Source: [Clostridium] hylemonae DSM 15053 (GTDB lineage Bacteria > Bacillota > Clostridia > Lachnospirales > Lachnospiraceae). Taken from it: a stretch of 64,000 nt of DNA. Positions 52,712 to 62,890 of this stretch are shown in pieces. A program made the translations under genes and the position numbers. The stretch's first letter is position 1, and each line of letters starts with the position of its first letter. The notes beneath the pieces are model-generated. The model did not search any database and had not been told where the DNA came from. It saw only the letters and a list, made by a program, of their open reading frames with translations. Location: positions 3,658,001-3,722,000 of the forward strand of contig NZ_CP036524.1 in assembly GCF_008281175.1 (NCBI RefSeq). The letters are read 5' to 3'.

Positions 52712-53299
52712 GTGACGTTAGAAGAAAAAATATCACATTTACAGTCTGCTGCCATGGAAGAGGCCAGGGCGCAGGGTAATGCAATTATAAAGCAGCATGA
52801 AGAGGCGCTTCTAAGCGTCTTTGAGCAGCACCGTTCAGAAGCTGTCCGGCAGTCCGAGACAAGGCTTAAGGCAGAGGCTACCAATGCAAGGCAGCAGCTG
52901 AATATGGCCGCTTCCAAAGCTCAGCTGGAATTGAAACGAGAGCTGAGCCAGACACAGAAAGAGCTTAAAAACCAGCTTTTCGACGAAGTCCAGACACTGA
53001 TATACGACTTCATGAAAACTGATGATTACAAACGGCTTCTTATCGCATATATCGAGAGCGCCGCCAAATTCGCAAACGGCGAAACGATGACGCTCTATAT
53101 CAACCCGACTGACGCGGATAAAGCAGCATACCTTGAAGAGCATACAGGAATGACTCTGACCGTCAGCAAAGAAGACTTTATCGGCGGCATACGCGCCGTC
53201 ATTCCCGGGCGCAATATACTCATTGATCATGCGTTTAAGGGAGCCATAGACAATGAATACCACAAATTCTCATTCAAGGGAGGTGCGGGAATTGAGTAA
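52712..53299 (+). CDS. ntpE: V-type ATPase subunit E (peripheral stalk)
   Basis: A 195-residue protein with a long N-terminal coiled coil (about 1-100, Gln/Ala/Glu-rich) and a compact C-terminal domain (GGIRAVIPGRNILIDHAFKG). I use the GTG at 52712, preceded by AGAAGGTGA; a GTG three codons earlier lies within that ribosome site. The stop overlaps the subunit A start. Confidence 0.93.
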   Translation: MTLEEKISHLQSAAMEEARAQGNAIIKQHEEALLSVFEQHRSEAVRQSETRLKAEATNARQQLNMAASKAQLELKRELSQTQKELKNQLFDEVQTLIYDFMKTDDYKRLLIAYIESAAKFANGETMTLYINPTDADKAAYLEEHTGMTLTVSKEDFIGGIRAVIPGRNILIDHAFKGAIDNEYHKFSFKGGAGIE

Positions 53300-55075
53300 T
53301 ACTGGAACGATCTACGGCATCAACGGTCCCGTCATCTATCTGAAGGGAAAAACAGATTTTAAAATGTCAGAGATGGTGCACGTAGGAGATCAGAAACTGG
53401 TCGGCGAGGTCATAGCCCTCGACAAAGACGTGACTACCATTCAGGTATATGAAGAGACATCCGGCCTGAAGCCGGGCGAATGTGTAGAAGCTACAGGTTC
53501 CGCCGTATCTGTCACTCTTGCGCCGGGCATTCTGGACAATATATTTGACGGCATTGAACGCCCTCTTGAGCGTATCGCAGACACCGGCGGCGCGTTTGTT
53601 ACGCGCGGTGTGAGCGTCAATGCGCTCGATACCGACAAACTGTGGGATACTCATATCACGGTCGCAGAAGGGGATATCGTTCAGGGAGGCACTGTCATCG
53701 CAGAAGTTCCCGAGACACGTGCGATCAAGCATAAATGTATGGTTCCCCCGGACGTGTCCGGCAAGGTCATTTCTGTTGTACCTGACGGAAGCTATACGAT
53801 CAGCGATACGCTCCTTACACTGGAACTTCCCGACGGGACACAAAAAGACCTGTCCATGACGCAGTACTGGCCCATCCGTGTCCCGCGGCCGGTGCACCAC
53901 CGCTATCCGGCCAGCGTTCCCCTCATAACGGGACAGCGTATACTGGATACGATGTTCCCGATCGCTAAGGGCGGGACCGCCGCCATACCCGGGGGCTTCG
54001 GCACAGGAAAGACGATGACCCAGCACCAGATCGCAAAATGGTCTGATGCCGACATCATCATATATATCGGCTGCGGCGAGCGCGGCAACGAGATGACCCA
54101 GGTACTGGAAGAATTTGGTGAACTGGTCGACCCAAAATCCGGAAATCCGCTCATGGACAGAACGACACTGATCGCCAACACGTCCAATATGCCCGTGGCG
54201 GCGCGTGAAGCCTCGATCTACACAGGGCTGACTCTGGCGGAGTATTACCGTGACATGGGCTATGACGTCGCCATAATGGCAGACTCGACCTCCCGCTGGG
54301 CGGAGGCTTTAAGAGAACTCTCCGGCCGTCTCGAGGAGATGCCTGCCGAGGAAGGTTTCCCGGCATATCTGGCTTCCCGGCATATCTGGCTTCCCGGCTG
54401 TCCGCTTTTTACGAGCGGGCCGGTATGATGCAGACGCTGAACGGCAGCGTAGGTTCTGTCTCCATCATCGGGGCCGTCTCGCCTCAGGGCGGTGATTTCT
54501 CCGAGCCTGTGACACAGAATACAAAGCGTTTTGTCCGCTGTTTCTGGGGACTTGACAAGTCGCTTGCCTACTCACGGCACTTCCCGGCCATTCACTGGCT
54601 CACAAGCTACAGTGAATACCTGAACGACCTGAGCGGCTGGTACTCAGACCACGTCTCACCCAAGTTTGTGGACTACCGCAACCGGATGATGGCCCTTCTG
54701 AACCAGGAAAGCAGTCTCATGGAGATCGTAAAGCTCATCGGCGGTGATGTGCTCCCCGATGACCAGAAGCTCATTCTGGAAATCGCCAAAGTCATCCGGC
54801 TTGGCTTTCTGCAGCAGAATGCATTTCACAAAGACGACACCTGTGTGTCCATGGAGAAGCAGTTCAAGATGATGGACGTCATTCTCTATCTGTATAAGAC
54901 GTGCCGGAAACTAGTCGCGATGGGCATGCCCATGTCCGTGCTGAAAGCAGAGAATATATTCGAGAAAGTCATTGCCATCAAATACGATGTGCCGAACAAT
55001 AACCTGCAGCTGCTCGACATGTATAAGGTAGACATCGATAATTTCTATAACAGAGTTCTGGAAAAGAACGCATAA
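53292..55075 (+). pseudogene. ntpA: V-type ATPase catalytic subunit A, frameshifted by a 17-bp duplication
   Basis: Catalytic ATP-hydrolysing subunit. The start is TTG at 53292 with GGGAGG upstream. The P-loop GGFGTGKT (about residue 233), [11 protein letters not shown] and DSTSRWAEALRELSGRLEEM are intact. After EEGFPAYLASR the frame is lost at 54374-54390, where the 17-bp unit TTCCCGGCATATCTGGC is repeated. Translation ends at 54428. The rest (MMQTLNGSVGSVSIIGAVSP to NRVLEKNA) continues in another frame to 55075. Removing one 17-bp copy gives exactly 589 codons (588 residues plus stop), the normal length. As sequenced the gene is broken; it could revert by slippage between the 8-bp TTCCCGGC repeats, or be an assembly error. 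Confidence 0.92.
54357..54398 (+). repeat. 17-bp tandem duplication in subunit A gene
   Basis: Two perfect copies of a 17-bp unit (54357-54373 and 54374-54390) plus a partial third TTCCCGGC (54391-54398). The 8-bp repeat would flank the unit in the intact gene, which explains how it could arise and revert. Confidence 0.95.
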
Positions 55076-55090
55076 AGGAGGGGGTTCACA

Positions 55091-56473
55091 ATGGGAATTG
55101 AATATCTTGGTCTGAGCAGCATCAACGGCCCTCTCGTCGTCCTGGAAGGCATTCAGGATGCCTTCTTTGATGAGATCGTGGAGTTTGTCATTGACAGCAG
55201 TACAAGAAAAATGGGACGTATCGTAGAGCTCTATGAAGACCGGGCAGTCATTCAGGTGTTTGAAGGCACGGAAAACATGTCTCTGCAGAATACACACACG
55301 AAGCTGACAGGGCATCCGATGGAGATCGCCGTATCTCCTGATATGCTCGGACGGACCTTTAACGGTATCGGTCAGCCTATAGACGGACTTGGCCCCATCG
55401 TGTCCGATGACATGAGGGATGTCAACGGCCTGCCGTTAAACCCGGTGCGCCGGGAATATCCCCGCAACTATATCCGGACCGGGATCTCGGCGATCGACGG
55501 TCTGACTACTCTTATCCGGGGGCAGAAGCTTCCGATATTTTCAGGCAACGGCCTGCCCCATGACCAGCTGGCCGCCCAGATCGTAAAGCAGGCATCTCTC
55601 GGAGATAATTCAGACGAACAGTTCGCTGTTGTGTTCGGCGCCATGGGCGTCAAACACGATGTAGCCGAATTCTTCCAGAAAACATTTGAAGAAAGCGGCG
55701 TTGCCGACCATGTATGTATGTTCCTCAACCTTGCAAACGATCCGGTCGTGGAACGTCTTATCACGCCGAAGGTGGCGCTGACGGTTGCAGAATATCTTGC
55801 CTTTGAACAGAACATGCACATTCTCGTCATCCTGACAGATATGACGTCCTTTGCAGAGGCCATGCGTGAAGTATCCTCGTCAAAAGGAGAGATTCCTTCC
55901 CGTAAAGGATATCCCGGATACCTGTACAGCGAGCTGGCCACCATATACGAGCGTGCCGGCATCATAGAGGGAGCAAACGGCTCCGTGACACAGCTTCCGA
56001 TACTGACCATGCCGAATGATGATATCACGCATCCGATCCCTGACCTCACCGGATACATCACCGAGGGCCAGGTCGTACTCGACCGGAGCCTGCACGGGCA
56101 GGCGATCTACCCGCCCATCAGCATCCTCCCGTCGCTGTCCCGTCTGATGAAGGACGGCATAGGAGCCGGATACACCCGGGAAGACCATCAGGACCTGGCC
56201 AACCAGCTCTTCTCAGCCTATGCCAAAGTGGGCGAGGCGAGAAACCTGGCATCCGTGATCGGGGAAGATGAACTCTCACCGATCGATAAACAGTATCTGA
56301 AATTCGGTGAAGAATTTGAGCACCACTATATCGGCCAGGGACCGACCGAGAACCGTTCCATGATAGAGACACTCGATCTCGGCTGGAAGCTTCTGGCGCT
56401 TCTTCCAAAGGAAGAACTTGACCGGATCGACACGAAGATCATAGACAAATACTATCCGGGCGAGGCAGAGTAA
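55091..56473 (+). CDS. ntpB: V-type ATPase regulatory subunit B
   Basis: A 460-residue non-catalytic nucleotide-binding subunit. Features: the N-terminal beta barrel, [55 protein letters not shown] (degenerate P-loop), and the signature [20 protein letters not shown]. An AAAGGAGGGGG site precedes the ATG, 15 bases after subunit A, so ribosomes can start here independently despite the frameshift upstream. Confidence 0.97.
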   Translation: MGIEYLGLSSINGPLVVLEGIQDAFFDEIVEFVIDSSTRKMGRIVELYEDRAVIQVFEGTENMSLQNTHTKLTGHPMEIAVSPDMLGRTFNGIGQPIDGLGPIVSDDMRDVNGLPLNPVRREYPRNYIRTGISAIDGLTTLIRGQKLPIFSGNGLPHDQLAAQIVKQASLGDNSDEQFAVVFGAMGVKHDVAEFFQKTFEESGVADHVCMFLNLANDPVVERLITPKVALTVAEYLAFEQNMHILVILTDMTSFAEAMREVSSSKGEIPSRKGYPGYLYSELATIYERAGIIEGANGSVTQLPILTMPNDDITHPIPDLTGYITEGQVVLDRSLHGQAIYPPISILPSLSRLMKDGIGAGYTREDHQDLANQLFSAYAKVGEARNLASVIGEDELSPIDKQYLKFGEEFEHHYIGQGPTENRSMIETLDLGWKLLALLPKEELDRIDTKIIDKYYPGEAE

Positions 56474-56485
56474 GGGGGGAATTAT

Positions 56486-57103
56486 ATGGATCCGCGGGAA
56501 TTTCCGACCAAAGGTAATCTGATGCTCGCCAAGAACTCTCTGGCGCTCGCCCATCAGGGATACGACCTGATGGACAAAAAACGGAATATTCTTCTCAAAG
56601 AGCTTATGGGCCTCATCGATGAAGCCAAGGAAATACAGGAAGAGATCGACTCTACCTTCACACGGGCATACGCCTGCCTCCAGCGGGCCAATATAGAGCA
56701 CGGCATCAGCATGGTGCAGCAGCTTGCCTTCACCGTTCCCATAGAGGACTCGATCCGTATCCAGACACGGAGCATCATGGGCACCGAGATCCCCTATGTA
56801 AAATACGACGCAAAACAGAACGACCTGACGTACTCGTTCAGCACCACATATGAGTCCATTGATATTGTGCGCGAGGCCTTCCGCGACGTAAAAGAACTGA
56901 CGATCAAGCTGTCCATGGTGGAAAACGCGGCTTACCGTCTGGCTACGAATATCAAGAAGACACAGAAACGGGCCAACGCGCTGAAGAATATTACCATCCC
57001 GATGTACAGCAACCTCGTATATACGATAACGAATGCGCTGGAAGAAAAAGAACGGGAAGAATTCACAAGGCTGAAGGTTATTAAGAAAATGCAGTCAAAA
57101 TAA
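56486..57103 (+). CDS. ntpD: V-type ATPase subunit D (central rotor shaft)
   Basis: A 205-residue, long antiparallel coiled-coil rotor subunit. It has PTKGNLMLAKNSLALAHQGY near the N-terminus and YRLATNIKKTQKRANALKNI near the C-terminus, both family hallmarks. AAGGGGGGA precedes the ATG. It is the last gene of the operon and is followed by a terminator. Confidence 0.96.
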   Translation: MDPREFPTKGNLMLAKNSLALAHQGYDLMDKKRNILLKELMGLIDEAKEIQEEIDSTFTRAYACLQRANIEHGISMVQQLAFTVPIEDSIRIQTRSIMGTEIPYVKYDAKQNDLTYSFSTTYESIDIVREAFRDVKELTIKLSMVENAAYRLATNIKKTQKRANALKNITIPMYSNLVYTITNALEEKEREEFTRLKVIKKMQSK

Positions 57104-57112
57104 TATAAGACA

Positions 57113-57155
57113 AAAAGGATGACGCTGCCGGCAGACAGTAACGTCATCCTTTTAT
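57113..57155 (+). terminator. Terminator of V-ATPase operon
   Basis: AAAAGGATGACG (57113-57124) pairs with CGTCATCCTTTT (57142-57153). Confidence 0.85.
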
Positions 57156-57193
57156 ATTTACAACTCTCCAAAAATTTGTCTTAATTTAGAATA

Positions 57194-57222
57194 TTGACAA
57201 AAGAAAGCACAGGAGTTAAAAT
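57194..57222 (+). promoter_or_regulatory. Sigma-A promoter of the GntR operon
   Basis: TTGACA (57194-57199), exactly 17 bases, TAAAAT (57217-57222). It lies about 85 bases before the GTG start and is followed directly by a palindrome. Confidence 0.75.
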
Positions 57223-57229
57223 AAAAGAA

Positions 57230-57253
57230 ATACCAGTGATATATTACTGATAT
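57230..57253. promoter_or_regulatory. GntR-type operator
   Basis: A 24-bp imperfect palindrome (half-sites ATACCAGTGATA and TATTACTGATAT) starting about 7 bases after the -10 box. A bound repressor here would block transcription, so autoregulation is likely. Confidence 0.55.
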
Positions 57254-57305
57254 CTTTTTGAGATTTCACAGGAATATAATAAGCAGGTCAAGGAGGAATG
57301 TACGG

Positions 57306-57953
57306 GTGGGGAAACGAATATCCATGACGGAGAAAGTGCTGCAGGAACTCAGAAATGAGATCGTCAACTGGAATTACGATGAAAATGATATGATCACAGA
57401 AGCGGAAATTTCAAAGAAGTATGGGGTGAGCAAAACACCCTCGAGAGAGGCGCTGAATTGTTTATGCATGGAAGGACTGCTCGAAAAGATACCTAACAAG
57501 GGATACCTGGTCAAAGGGATATCCGTCACAGAACTTCAAAGTCTTTTTCAATTCAGAGAAATATTAGAAAAGGCTTCTGCCGAAATGGCCATCCATTATG
57601 CCACGGATGAGGAACTGAAGCATTTAAAGGAGCATACAAAAGAGCAGATCAGCAGAATTGAAGGCGGCACTTACCAGGAATATAGTGAAACAAATATGCA
57701 GTTTCATATGTCAGTCGCATATCTCTCCCGTAACCAATATCTCATATCATCTTTGGAAAACATACTGAATAAATTAAGGAGAGTATTAGTTAAGGACTGG
57801 CGGGTATCAGAGGCCAAAATTCTTATGGCAGAGCACCTGGAACTGACAGATGCTCTCTGCATGAGGGATGTAGAACGGGCAAAGCAGTCTATTGAAAAAG
57901 AGCTGGGCGGTGTAGGATACCGGTTATATTTTCAGGAAGGAAAAACATTTTAG
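57306..57953 (+). CDS. GntR-family regulator (FadR/VanR-like)
   Basis: A 215-residue regulator. The winged helix is at about 10-75 (MITEAEISKKYGVSKTPSRE, ALNCLCMEGLLEKIPNKGYLV) and the all-helical FCD ligand domain at about 80-205 (FQFREILEKASAEMAI, NMQFHMSVAYLSRNQYL). The start is GTG at 57306 with AAGGAGGAA; the longer frame to 57258 is unsupported. It probably senses a substrate or product of the following asparaginase-permease-hydrolase operon. Confidence 0.88.
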   Translation: MGKRISMTEKVLQELRNEIVNWNYDENDMITEAEISKKYGVSKTPSREALNCLCMEGLLEKIPNKGYLVKGISVTELQSLFQFREILEKASAEMAIHYATDEELKHLKEHTKEQISRIEGGTYQEYSETNMQFHMSVAYLSRNQYLISSLENILNKLRRVLVKDWRVSEAKILMAEHLELTDALCMRDVERAKQSIEKELGGVGYRLYFQEGKTF

Positions 57954-58010
57954 ATTTTCTGCCATAGTCTCAGCCTGTTATTTTATGCTTGCGAAAGGAG
58001 GATTATTTAG

Positions 58011-59033
58011 ATGAAAAAAGTATTGCTGCTGGCGACGGGCGGTACCATTGCAGCGCGCAGAGGCAGACAAGGCCTGGCTCCCGATATAAATTGCGGCGAT
58101 TTCCTGGATATGATTCCTGAGATGAAGAAAAATTTTCTGATAGAAAGCAGAGATATCCTGAATCTGGACAGTTCAAATATTCAGCCGGAGGAGTGGCAGT
58201 ATATTGCAGGAATAGTCACACAGGCGCTTTCAGACTTCGATGGAGTGATCATCACACATGGAACAGATACTATGGCGTATACCGCATCGGCGTTAAGTTA
58301 TATGCTGCAGAATCTGAAGAAGCCTGTCGTCCTCACCGGCGCTCAGATTCCCATTGAGCAGATGTTCACAGACGCAAGGAGAAATCTGCAGACAGCATTT
58401 GCCGCTGTGGAAGCCGGGATCCCTAAAGTGATGGTTGCTTTTGACGATAAGATCATCAATGGCTGCAGAGCCACAAAGGTCCGTACTTTAGGTTTCAATG
58501 CATTTGAAAGCATTTCCGCGAATTATCTCGGGGAAGTGTACGCAGACGGAGTTCATCTTTATGATAATTATAAAGTGGTACATACAGAAGAAAAGCCGTT
58601 CTGCCTGAAAGAAAATTTATGTCCGAATGTTTTTCTGCTGAAATTGATTCCGGGAACAAATCCAGATATTTTTGAGTGTCTGCTGAATATGGGATACCGG
58701 GGAATCGTGATCGAAGCATTTGGCGCAGGCGGCACCCATTTTGAGAGAAGGAATCTGATCCCGAAGCTTAAAAAGCTCATCGATCACGGAGTTTCCATTG
58801 TTGCCAGGAGTCAATGTCTGTATGAAAAAAGTGATTTTTCTCTGTATGAAGTAGGAAGAAAACTTTTGGACTGCGGTGTAATACCAGGGAGAGATATGAC
58901 CACAGAAGCTATCGTGACAAAACTGATGTGGGCCCTGGGCCAGACAGAGGACAGCAGCGAAGTATGGGACATATTTAATACAGATTATGCCGGTGAAATA
59001 TCACTGGAACATAATAAAACAGCTTGTATCTAA
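58011..59033 (+). CDS. Type I L-asparaginase-family amidohydrolase
   Basis: A 340-residue cytoplasmic asparaginase/glutaminase-family enzyme. The catalytic threonines are in LLATGGTIAARRG (first) and THGTDTMAYTASALSYML (second), with a Lys in GCRATKVRT. There is no signal peptide. GAAAGGAGG precedes the ATG. It may hydrolyse asparagine or another amide; beside a creatininase-type gene and a nucleobase-type permease, a side-chain amide from ring opening is a possible substrate. Confidence 0.9.
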   Translation: MKKVLLLATGGTIAARRGRQGLAPDINCGDFLDMIPEMKKNFLIESRDILNLDSSNIQPEEWQYIAGIVTQALSDFDGVIITHGTDTMAYTASALSYMLQNLKKPVVLTGAQIPIEQMFTDARRNLQTAFAAVEAGIPKVMVAFDDKIINGCRATKVRTLGFNAFESISANYLGEVYADGVHLYDNYKVVHTEEKPFCLKENLCPNVFLLKLIPGTNPDIFECLLNMGYRGIVIEAFGAGGTHFERRNLIPKLKKLIDHGVSIVARSQCLYEKSDFSLYEVGRKLLDCGVIPGRDMTTEAIVTKLMWALGQTEDSSEVWDIFNTDYAGEISLEHNKTACI

Positions 59034-59067
59034 AAATTTCACAAGAGAGAATGTAAGGAGGGTTTTT

Positions 59068-60501
59068 ATGCAGGAACAAGAAAAGAAGATAGTGCAGCAG
59101 GATACGGTTGATGAGGAATTTATGCTGGATGCCGTCCCTATAACAAAACGGCGTTCTACTTACAGCCAGATCATGGTATGGGTCGGATTTGGTTATGTTG
59201 CGACCGGCCTCTTCGTCGGCGGTACACTTGCAGGTTATGGAGGGGCTCCCGGGCTGAATCCAGGCGATGCGATCCTGGCAATTATTCTTGGCATGGGCGC
59301 GCTGTTTGTGATGACGTCTCTGCTTGGTGTAGCAGCACAGAAGACCGGGCTAAATCTGGCGCTGATCTCCAGATATTCTTACGGCAGCAAAGGATTTATC
59401 ATTCCGATGGCGATGATGGCGGTTATGACATTTGGATGGTTTTCCAGTATTGTAGGCATGGTAGCCGATATATGGGGCGGCCTGATCGGAAATCCTTCCG
59501 GTGTGATCGTATTCAGTCCTGCCTCATGGGGATATGAGGCTGTTCCGGACATTACGCTGGAAGTGCTGATCGCGGTTATCCTATGGGGACTTGTATTTAC
59601 ATACAGTGCAGTAAAAGGAATCAGTGCCATTGAAAAAGTTGCAAAGTTTGCATGTCCTATTATTCTTATAGTCGCCATCGTAGTAGGCGTTGGAATGATG
59701 AGAGACGGCGGCGGTTTTCACAGTTTTATCAATCGTGCAAACGACCTGGGAGGACTCGGCCTAGGAACAGGTATCACAGCAGTAGTCGGAAGCTGGATCG
59801 CAGGCGCGGTCATGGGTGTCGATATGTTCCGGTTCAACAAGAATGTAAAGGCTGTCTGGATCTGTGCCGCTTCCTGTTTTATATTTACGAATCCTCTGCT
59901 GAATATCGTGGGGTACATTGGAAGTGTGAGTGTTGGACAGTATAATTATGTTGCATGGATGATGGGGTTAAATGTCATATTCGCCTTTGTCGGAGTATTT
60001 GCGTGGACAACGTCATTGTGGACGACAGATAACAGTGAGCTTTACTGTAACTCTTTGTATACAGGACCGATTTTAGATGCAGTGGGCATTAAGGCTAACA
60101 GAAAAGTTCTCGTAACAATTTGCGGTATTCTTGGTACAGTTTTAGGAGCCATCGGCTTCTATCAAATATTCTTTGCAAATTTCATCAATGTTCTGGGAGC
60201 TATGGCGCCCCCGCTGTGCGCACCGATTTTGGCAGACTATTATCTTGTCGGACATAAGAAATATGACCATCGTCTTCTGCACAAACAGCCGAAATGGCGT
60301 TGGGCGGGAATTATTTCCTTTGCGATCGGCGCGGCGCTCGGTTATATCTTCCAGTACGTAACGACACTGCCGTACAATCTGCCGGCCGGTCTGTTCGCAA
60401 TGTTAGTTTCACTCGTTGTTTATTATATTATCTATCGTTTCCTGCCGGATAAAAAGGAAGATAATAAGTTAATAGAAACATTGGAAACAAACAATGTGTA
60501 A
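59068..60501 (+). CDS. NCS1-family permease (cytosine/purine/hydantoin type)
   Basis: A 477-residue transporter with about 12 helices. The N-terminal motif of the NCS1 family is present: RSTYSQIMVWVGFGYVATGL then a Gly-rich helix, and later GSWIAGAVMGVDMFRFNKNV and PPLCAPILADYYLVGHKKYD. TGTAAGGAGGG precedes the ATG at 59068. It imports a nucleobase-like or cyclic amide compound; the substrate should match the adjacent hydrolases. Confidence 0.9.
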   Translation: MQEQEKKIVQQDTVDEEFMLDAVPITKRRSTYSQIMVWVGFGYVATGLFVGGTLAGYGGAPGLNPGDAILAIILGMGALFVMTSLLGVAAQKTGLNLALISRYSYGSKGFIIPMAMMAVMTFGWFSSIVGMVADIWGGLIGNPSGVIVFSPASWGYEAVPDITLEVLIAVILWGLVFTYSAVKGISAIEKVAKFACPIILIVAIVVGVGMMRDGGGFHSFINRANDLGGLGLGTGITAVVGSWIAGAVMGVDMFRFNKNVKAVWICAASCFIFTNPLLNIVGYIGSVSVGQYNYVAWMMGLNVIFAFVGVFAWTTSLWTTDNSELYCNSLYTGPILDAVGIKANRKVLVTICGILGTVLGAIGFYQIFFANFINVLGAMAPPLCAPILADYYLVGHKKYDHRLLHKQPKWRWAGIISFAIGAALGYIFQYVTTLPYNLPAGLFAMLVSLVVYYIIYRFLPDKKEDNKLIETLETNNV

Positions 60502-60527
60502 AATACATATATGGAAAGGAGTACATT

Positions 60528-61289
60528 ATGAAAAAGGTATTTTTAAATGAATTCAGCGCATTGGAGGTAAAAGAATTACTGGAACATGCTGAGGATGTAA
60601 CGGCGATCACCTGCTTTGGCTCCTGTGAAAGCCACGGCTGGCACTGCTGTCTGGGACCGGATTATTTCGTTCCTACCGAGGTGGCAAAAAGAGTGGCCGA
60701 AAAAATGGATAATGTTGTTGTCGTTCCATGCGTACCTTTCGGAACATCGATCCACTATAATCAGTATCCCATGTCTGTGACACTCCGCTATGAGACGGAG
60801 ATCGCCATTGCAGAGGATATCTTTGAAAGTCTGATCAACAATGGAATCAAACATATTTACATTTTGAACGGACATGACGGGAACATTCCGGCTTTGGAAA
60901 TCGCCGCACACAATGTAAAAGACCGCCACAGAGATGCAAAATTCCTGTATCTGCCGGACTGGTGGACAAAAGTAGGACCGATCATGGGCGAACGTTTTGA
61001 AGTATGGAATGGTCTGGGCCATGGCGGTGAGGGAGAGACATCCATCATGATGGCTGTACGCCCGGAACTTGTAAATCTTGAATACGCGAAAAGCCAGGTT
61101 CCTGAGAAGGTAATAGAGATCAATGAGACAACAGGAGTTATCTGGGATATCAAAGAACTGACAGAGACCGGAGCAACGGGAGACCCGACCAAAGCATCCA
61201 TGGAAAAAGGAGAACAGATGCTGGATATTCTCGTAGGACTCGTTGCAGACGCGATCGAAAAAATGAATAAGACTGGATGGACCTATTAG
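60528..61289 (+). CDS. Creatininase-family amidohydrolase
   Basis: A 253-residue metalloenzyme of the creatinine amidohydrolase fold. Metal and active-site motifs: GSCESHGWHCCLGPDYFVPT (Glu, His, Asp), LNGHDGNIPAL, and GLGHGGEGETSIMMAVRP (His, Glu). The order and spacing fit the family, but GSCESHG differs from the common GSxEQHG. AAAGGAG precedes the ATG. Family members open cyclic amides such as creatinine or act on formamides; the true substrate is not evident. It is the last gene of the GntR operon. Confidence 0.88.
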   Translation: MKKVFLNEFSALEVKELLEHAEDVTAITCFGSCESHGWHCCLGPDYFVPTEVAKRVAEKMDNVVVVPCVPFGTSIHYNQYPMSVTLRYETEIAIAEDIFESLINNGIKHIYILNGHDGNIPALEIAAHNVKDRHRDAKFLYLPDWWTKVGPIMGERFEVWNGLGHGGEGETSIMMAVRPELVNLEYAKSQVPEKVIEINETTGVIWDIKELTETGATGDPTKASMEKGEQMLDILVGLVADAIEKMNKTGWTY

Positions 61290-61298
61290 AAATGAATA

Positions 61299-61344
61299 AA
61301 GGGACCGTGTGATTTATTTGAATCACGCTGTCCCTTATATTTTT
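61299..61344 (+). terminator. Terminator of GntR operon
   Basis: AAGGGAC with GTCCCTT, and inner GTGATT/AATCAC, then ATATTTTT. It can also serve the convergent kinase gene. Confidence 0.85.
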
Positions 61345-61360
61345 ACTGGCCCTTCTATGT

Positions 61361-62890
61361 TTACAGACTCTCGAACGCCACTCTTACCTTGAACTGGTCC
61401 CCGTCGATCTCTACGGTCATAGTTCCTCCCATGTTTTTTGTAAAGCTCTCTGCGATCGCCAGGCCAAGACCATGTCCTTCCGTATTACGGGATTTATCCC
61501 CCCGGCTGAACCGCTCCATGATCTCCTCGGGAGAGAAGTCCATCTCATAAGAAGCGGTGTTTTTCACCGACACATATATCTGGCTGTCTTCCCTTCCGGC
61601 TTCTATATATATCCTCGTCCCCTTCAGAGAATACTTGAGCGCATTACTTATGATGTTCTGCAGTACACGGTAAAGCTTTTTGCCGTCTCCTACTATATTG
61701 AGGTCTGCACCGTCCACTTTCTCACGGATGACCATACCGCTTTTGGCAACCGCGTCCTCCATATCTCCCAGTGTCTGCTCCAGAAGCTTCTTCATGTCCA
61801 GTTCTTCCAGTTCCAGATTCACTTCCCCGCTCGTAGATTTGGACAGGTCAAAGATATCCTGGATCATATTCTTGAGCTGCTCCTGCTTCAGAGCCAGCAC
61901 ATCGACATAATCTCTCGCCTCATCGCTTAACCTTTCCTTTTTTAACAGATCGATATAGCCTATCATGGATGTCAGCGGTGTCTTCAGATCATGAGACACA
62001 TTCGTGATCAGATCAATTTTCATCCGCTCCGACTGCATCTGCTTCTCCATGATCCGCTTTAAATTTGCGCTGATACTGCTCAGTTTGCGGGAACCTTCAT
62101 ACAGTAAAGATTCCTCGTCCTCTATGGCAGGCGCGTTTAATTCTCCGTCCGCCATCGCGTTTATCTGCCTCAGCAATGATGCAGTATCTTTGTACACTTT
62201 ATTATTTCTAAAGCTTTTGATATAGCAAATGTAAGAGACAACCGCCAGTACAGTAATGACGACCACTCCAAGCATATCTCCCCAATGCAGCCCGCTGTTC
62301 CAGACAGCGCCGGCCGTTCCCGCCAGACATATCGTTGCAATGATCAGGCATACCCTGCTGTTCAGCCGTATCGCCTTCTCAAAGTCCAGGGCAGCTCTTC
62401 TGCTCTGTACAACATTATAGATGACCGATGTTTTTTTAAGTCTTCCCTGAAGTATTTTCCTTGCTATCAGCACGATACAGCCCGCTCCGATAAGCGTTAC
62501 CGGAAAATAAAAGCAGACGCTGCTCACAATAATCTTAACTCTCGTACCGATCCATATACTGTAGAACAGATGACCTCCGACCACAGAAGAATGAACTCCC
62601 ATGAACCAGACCCACAGATCGAGCAGGAGCGCGGCCGTCAGCACTTCCGTACCGACTGTGTCTATCCTCCATCTTTTCATATCCTTCCATTCCTTCGCCG
62701 GATAAAAATGAAAGAACAGACAGATCGCTATTATAAAGAGCGCTATTAAAAGAAAGTAGGTCAGCTTAAACCGCTGGTTAGAATTCCATCCCCCAAACCA
62801 TCTGGATGTCACATATACACCGGAACATACCGCCGCGCCGGCTGCCGCCGCCACATACAGGATAAGCGCTGCCCGGCCCCTGTTAGTCAT
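61361..62890 (-). CDS. Sensor histidine kinase
   Basis: A 509-residue membrane kinase. Several N-terminal helices (about 5-240) precede a HAMP-like linker. The H box is NVSHDLKTPLTSMIGYIDLL. The ATPase has NIISNALKYSLKG (N box), a degenerate D box and GHGLGLAIAESFTKNMGG (G box). The ATG at 62890 overlaps the regulator gene end by 8 bases, indicating coupling; a TTG at 62911 with AAGGTGGTG upstream is a possible alternative. It pairs with the regulator at 62883. The signal is unknown; the type resembles envelope-stress or antibiotic-response kinases of Firmicutes. Confidence 0.92.
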   Translation of the reverse strand: MTNRGRAALILYVAAAAGAAVCSGVYVTSRWFGGWNSNQRFKLTYFLLIALFIIAICLFFHFYPAKEWKDMKRWRIDTVGTEVLTAALLLDLWVWFMGVHSSVVGGHLFYSIWIGTRVKIIVSSVCFYFPVTLIGAGCIVLIARKILQGRLKKTSVIYNVVQSRRAALDFEKAIRLNSRVCLIIATICLAGTAGAVWNSGLHWGDMLGVVVITVLAVVSYICYIKSFRNNKVYKDTASLLRQINAMADGELNAPAIEDEESLLYEGSRKLSSISANLKRIMEKQMQSERMKIDLITNVSHDLKTPLTSMIGYIDLLKKERLSDEARDYVDVLALKQEQLKNMIQDIFDLSKSTSGEVNLELEELDMKKLLEQTLGDMEDAVAKSGMVIREKVDGADLNIVGDGKKLYRVLQNIISNALKYSLKGTRIYIEAGREDSQIYVSVKNTASYEMDFSPEEIMERFSRGDKSRNTEGHGLGLAIAESFTKNMGGTMTVEIDGDQFKVRVAFESL

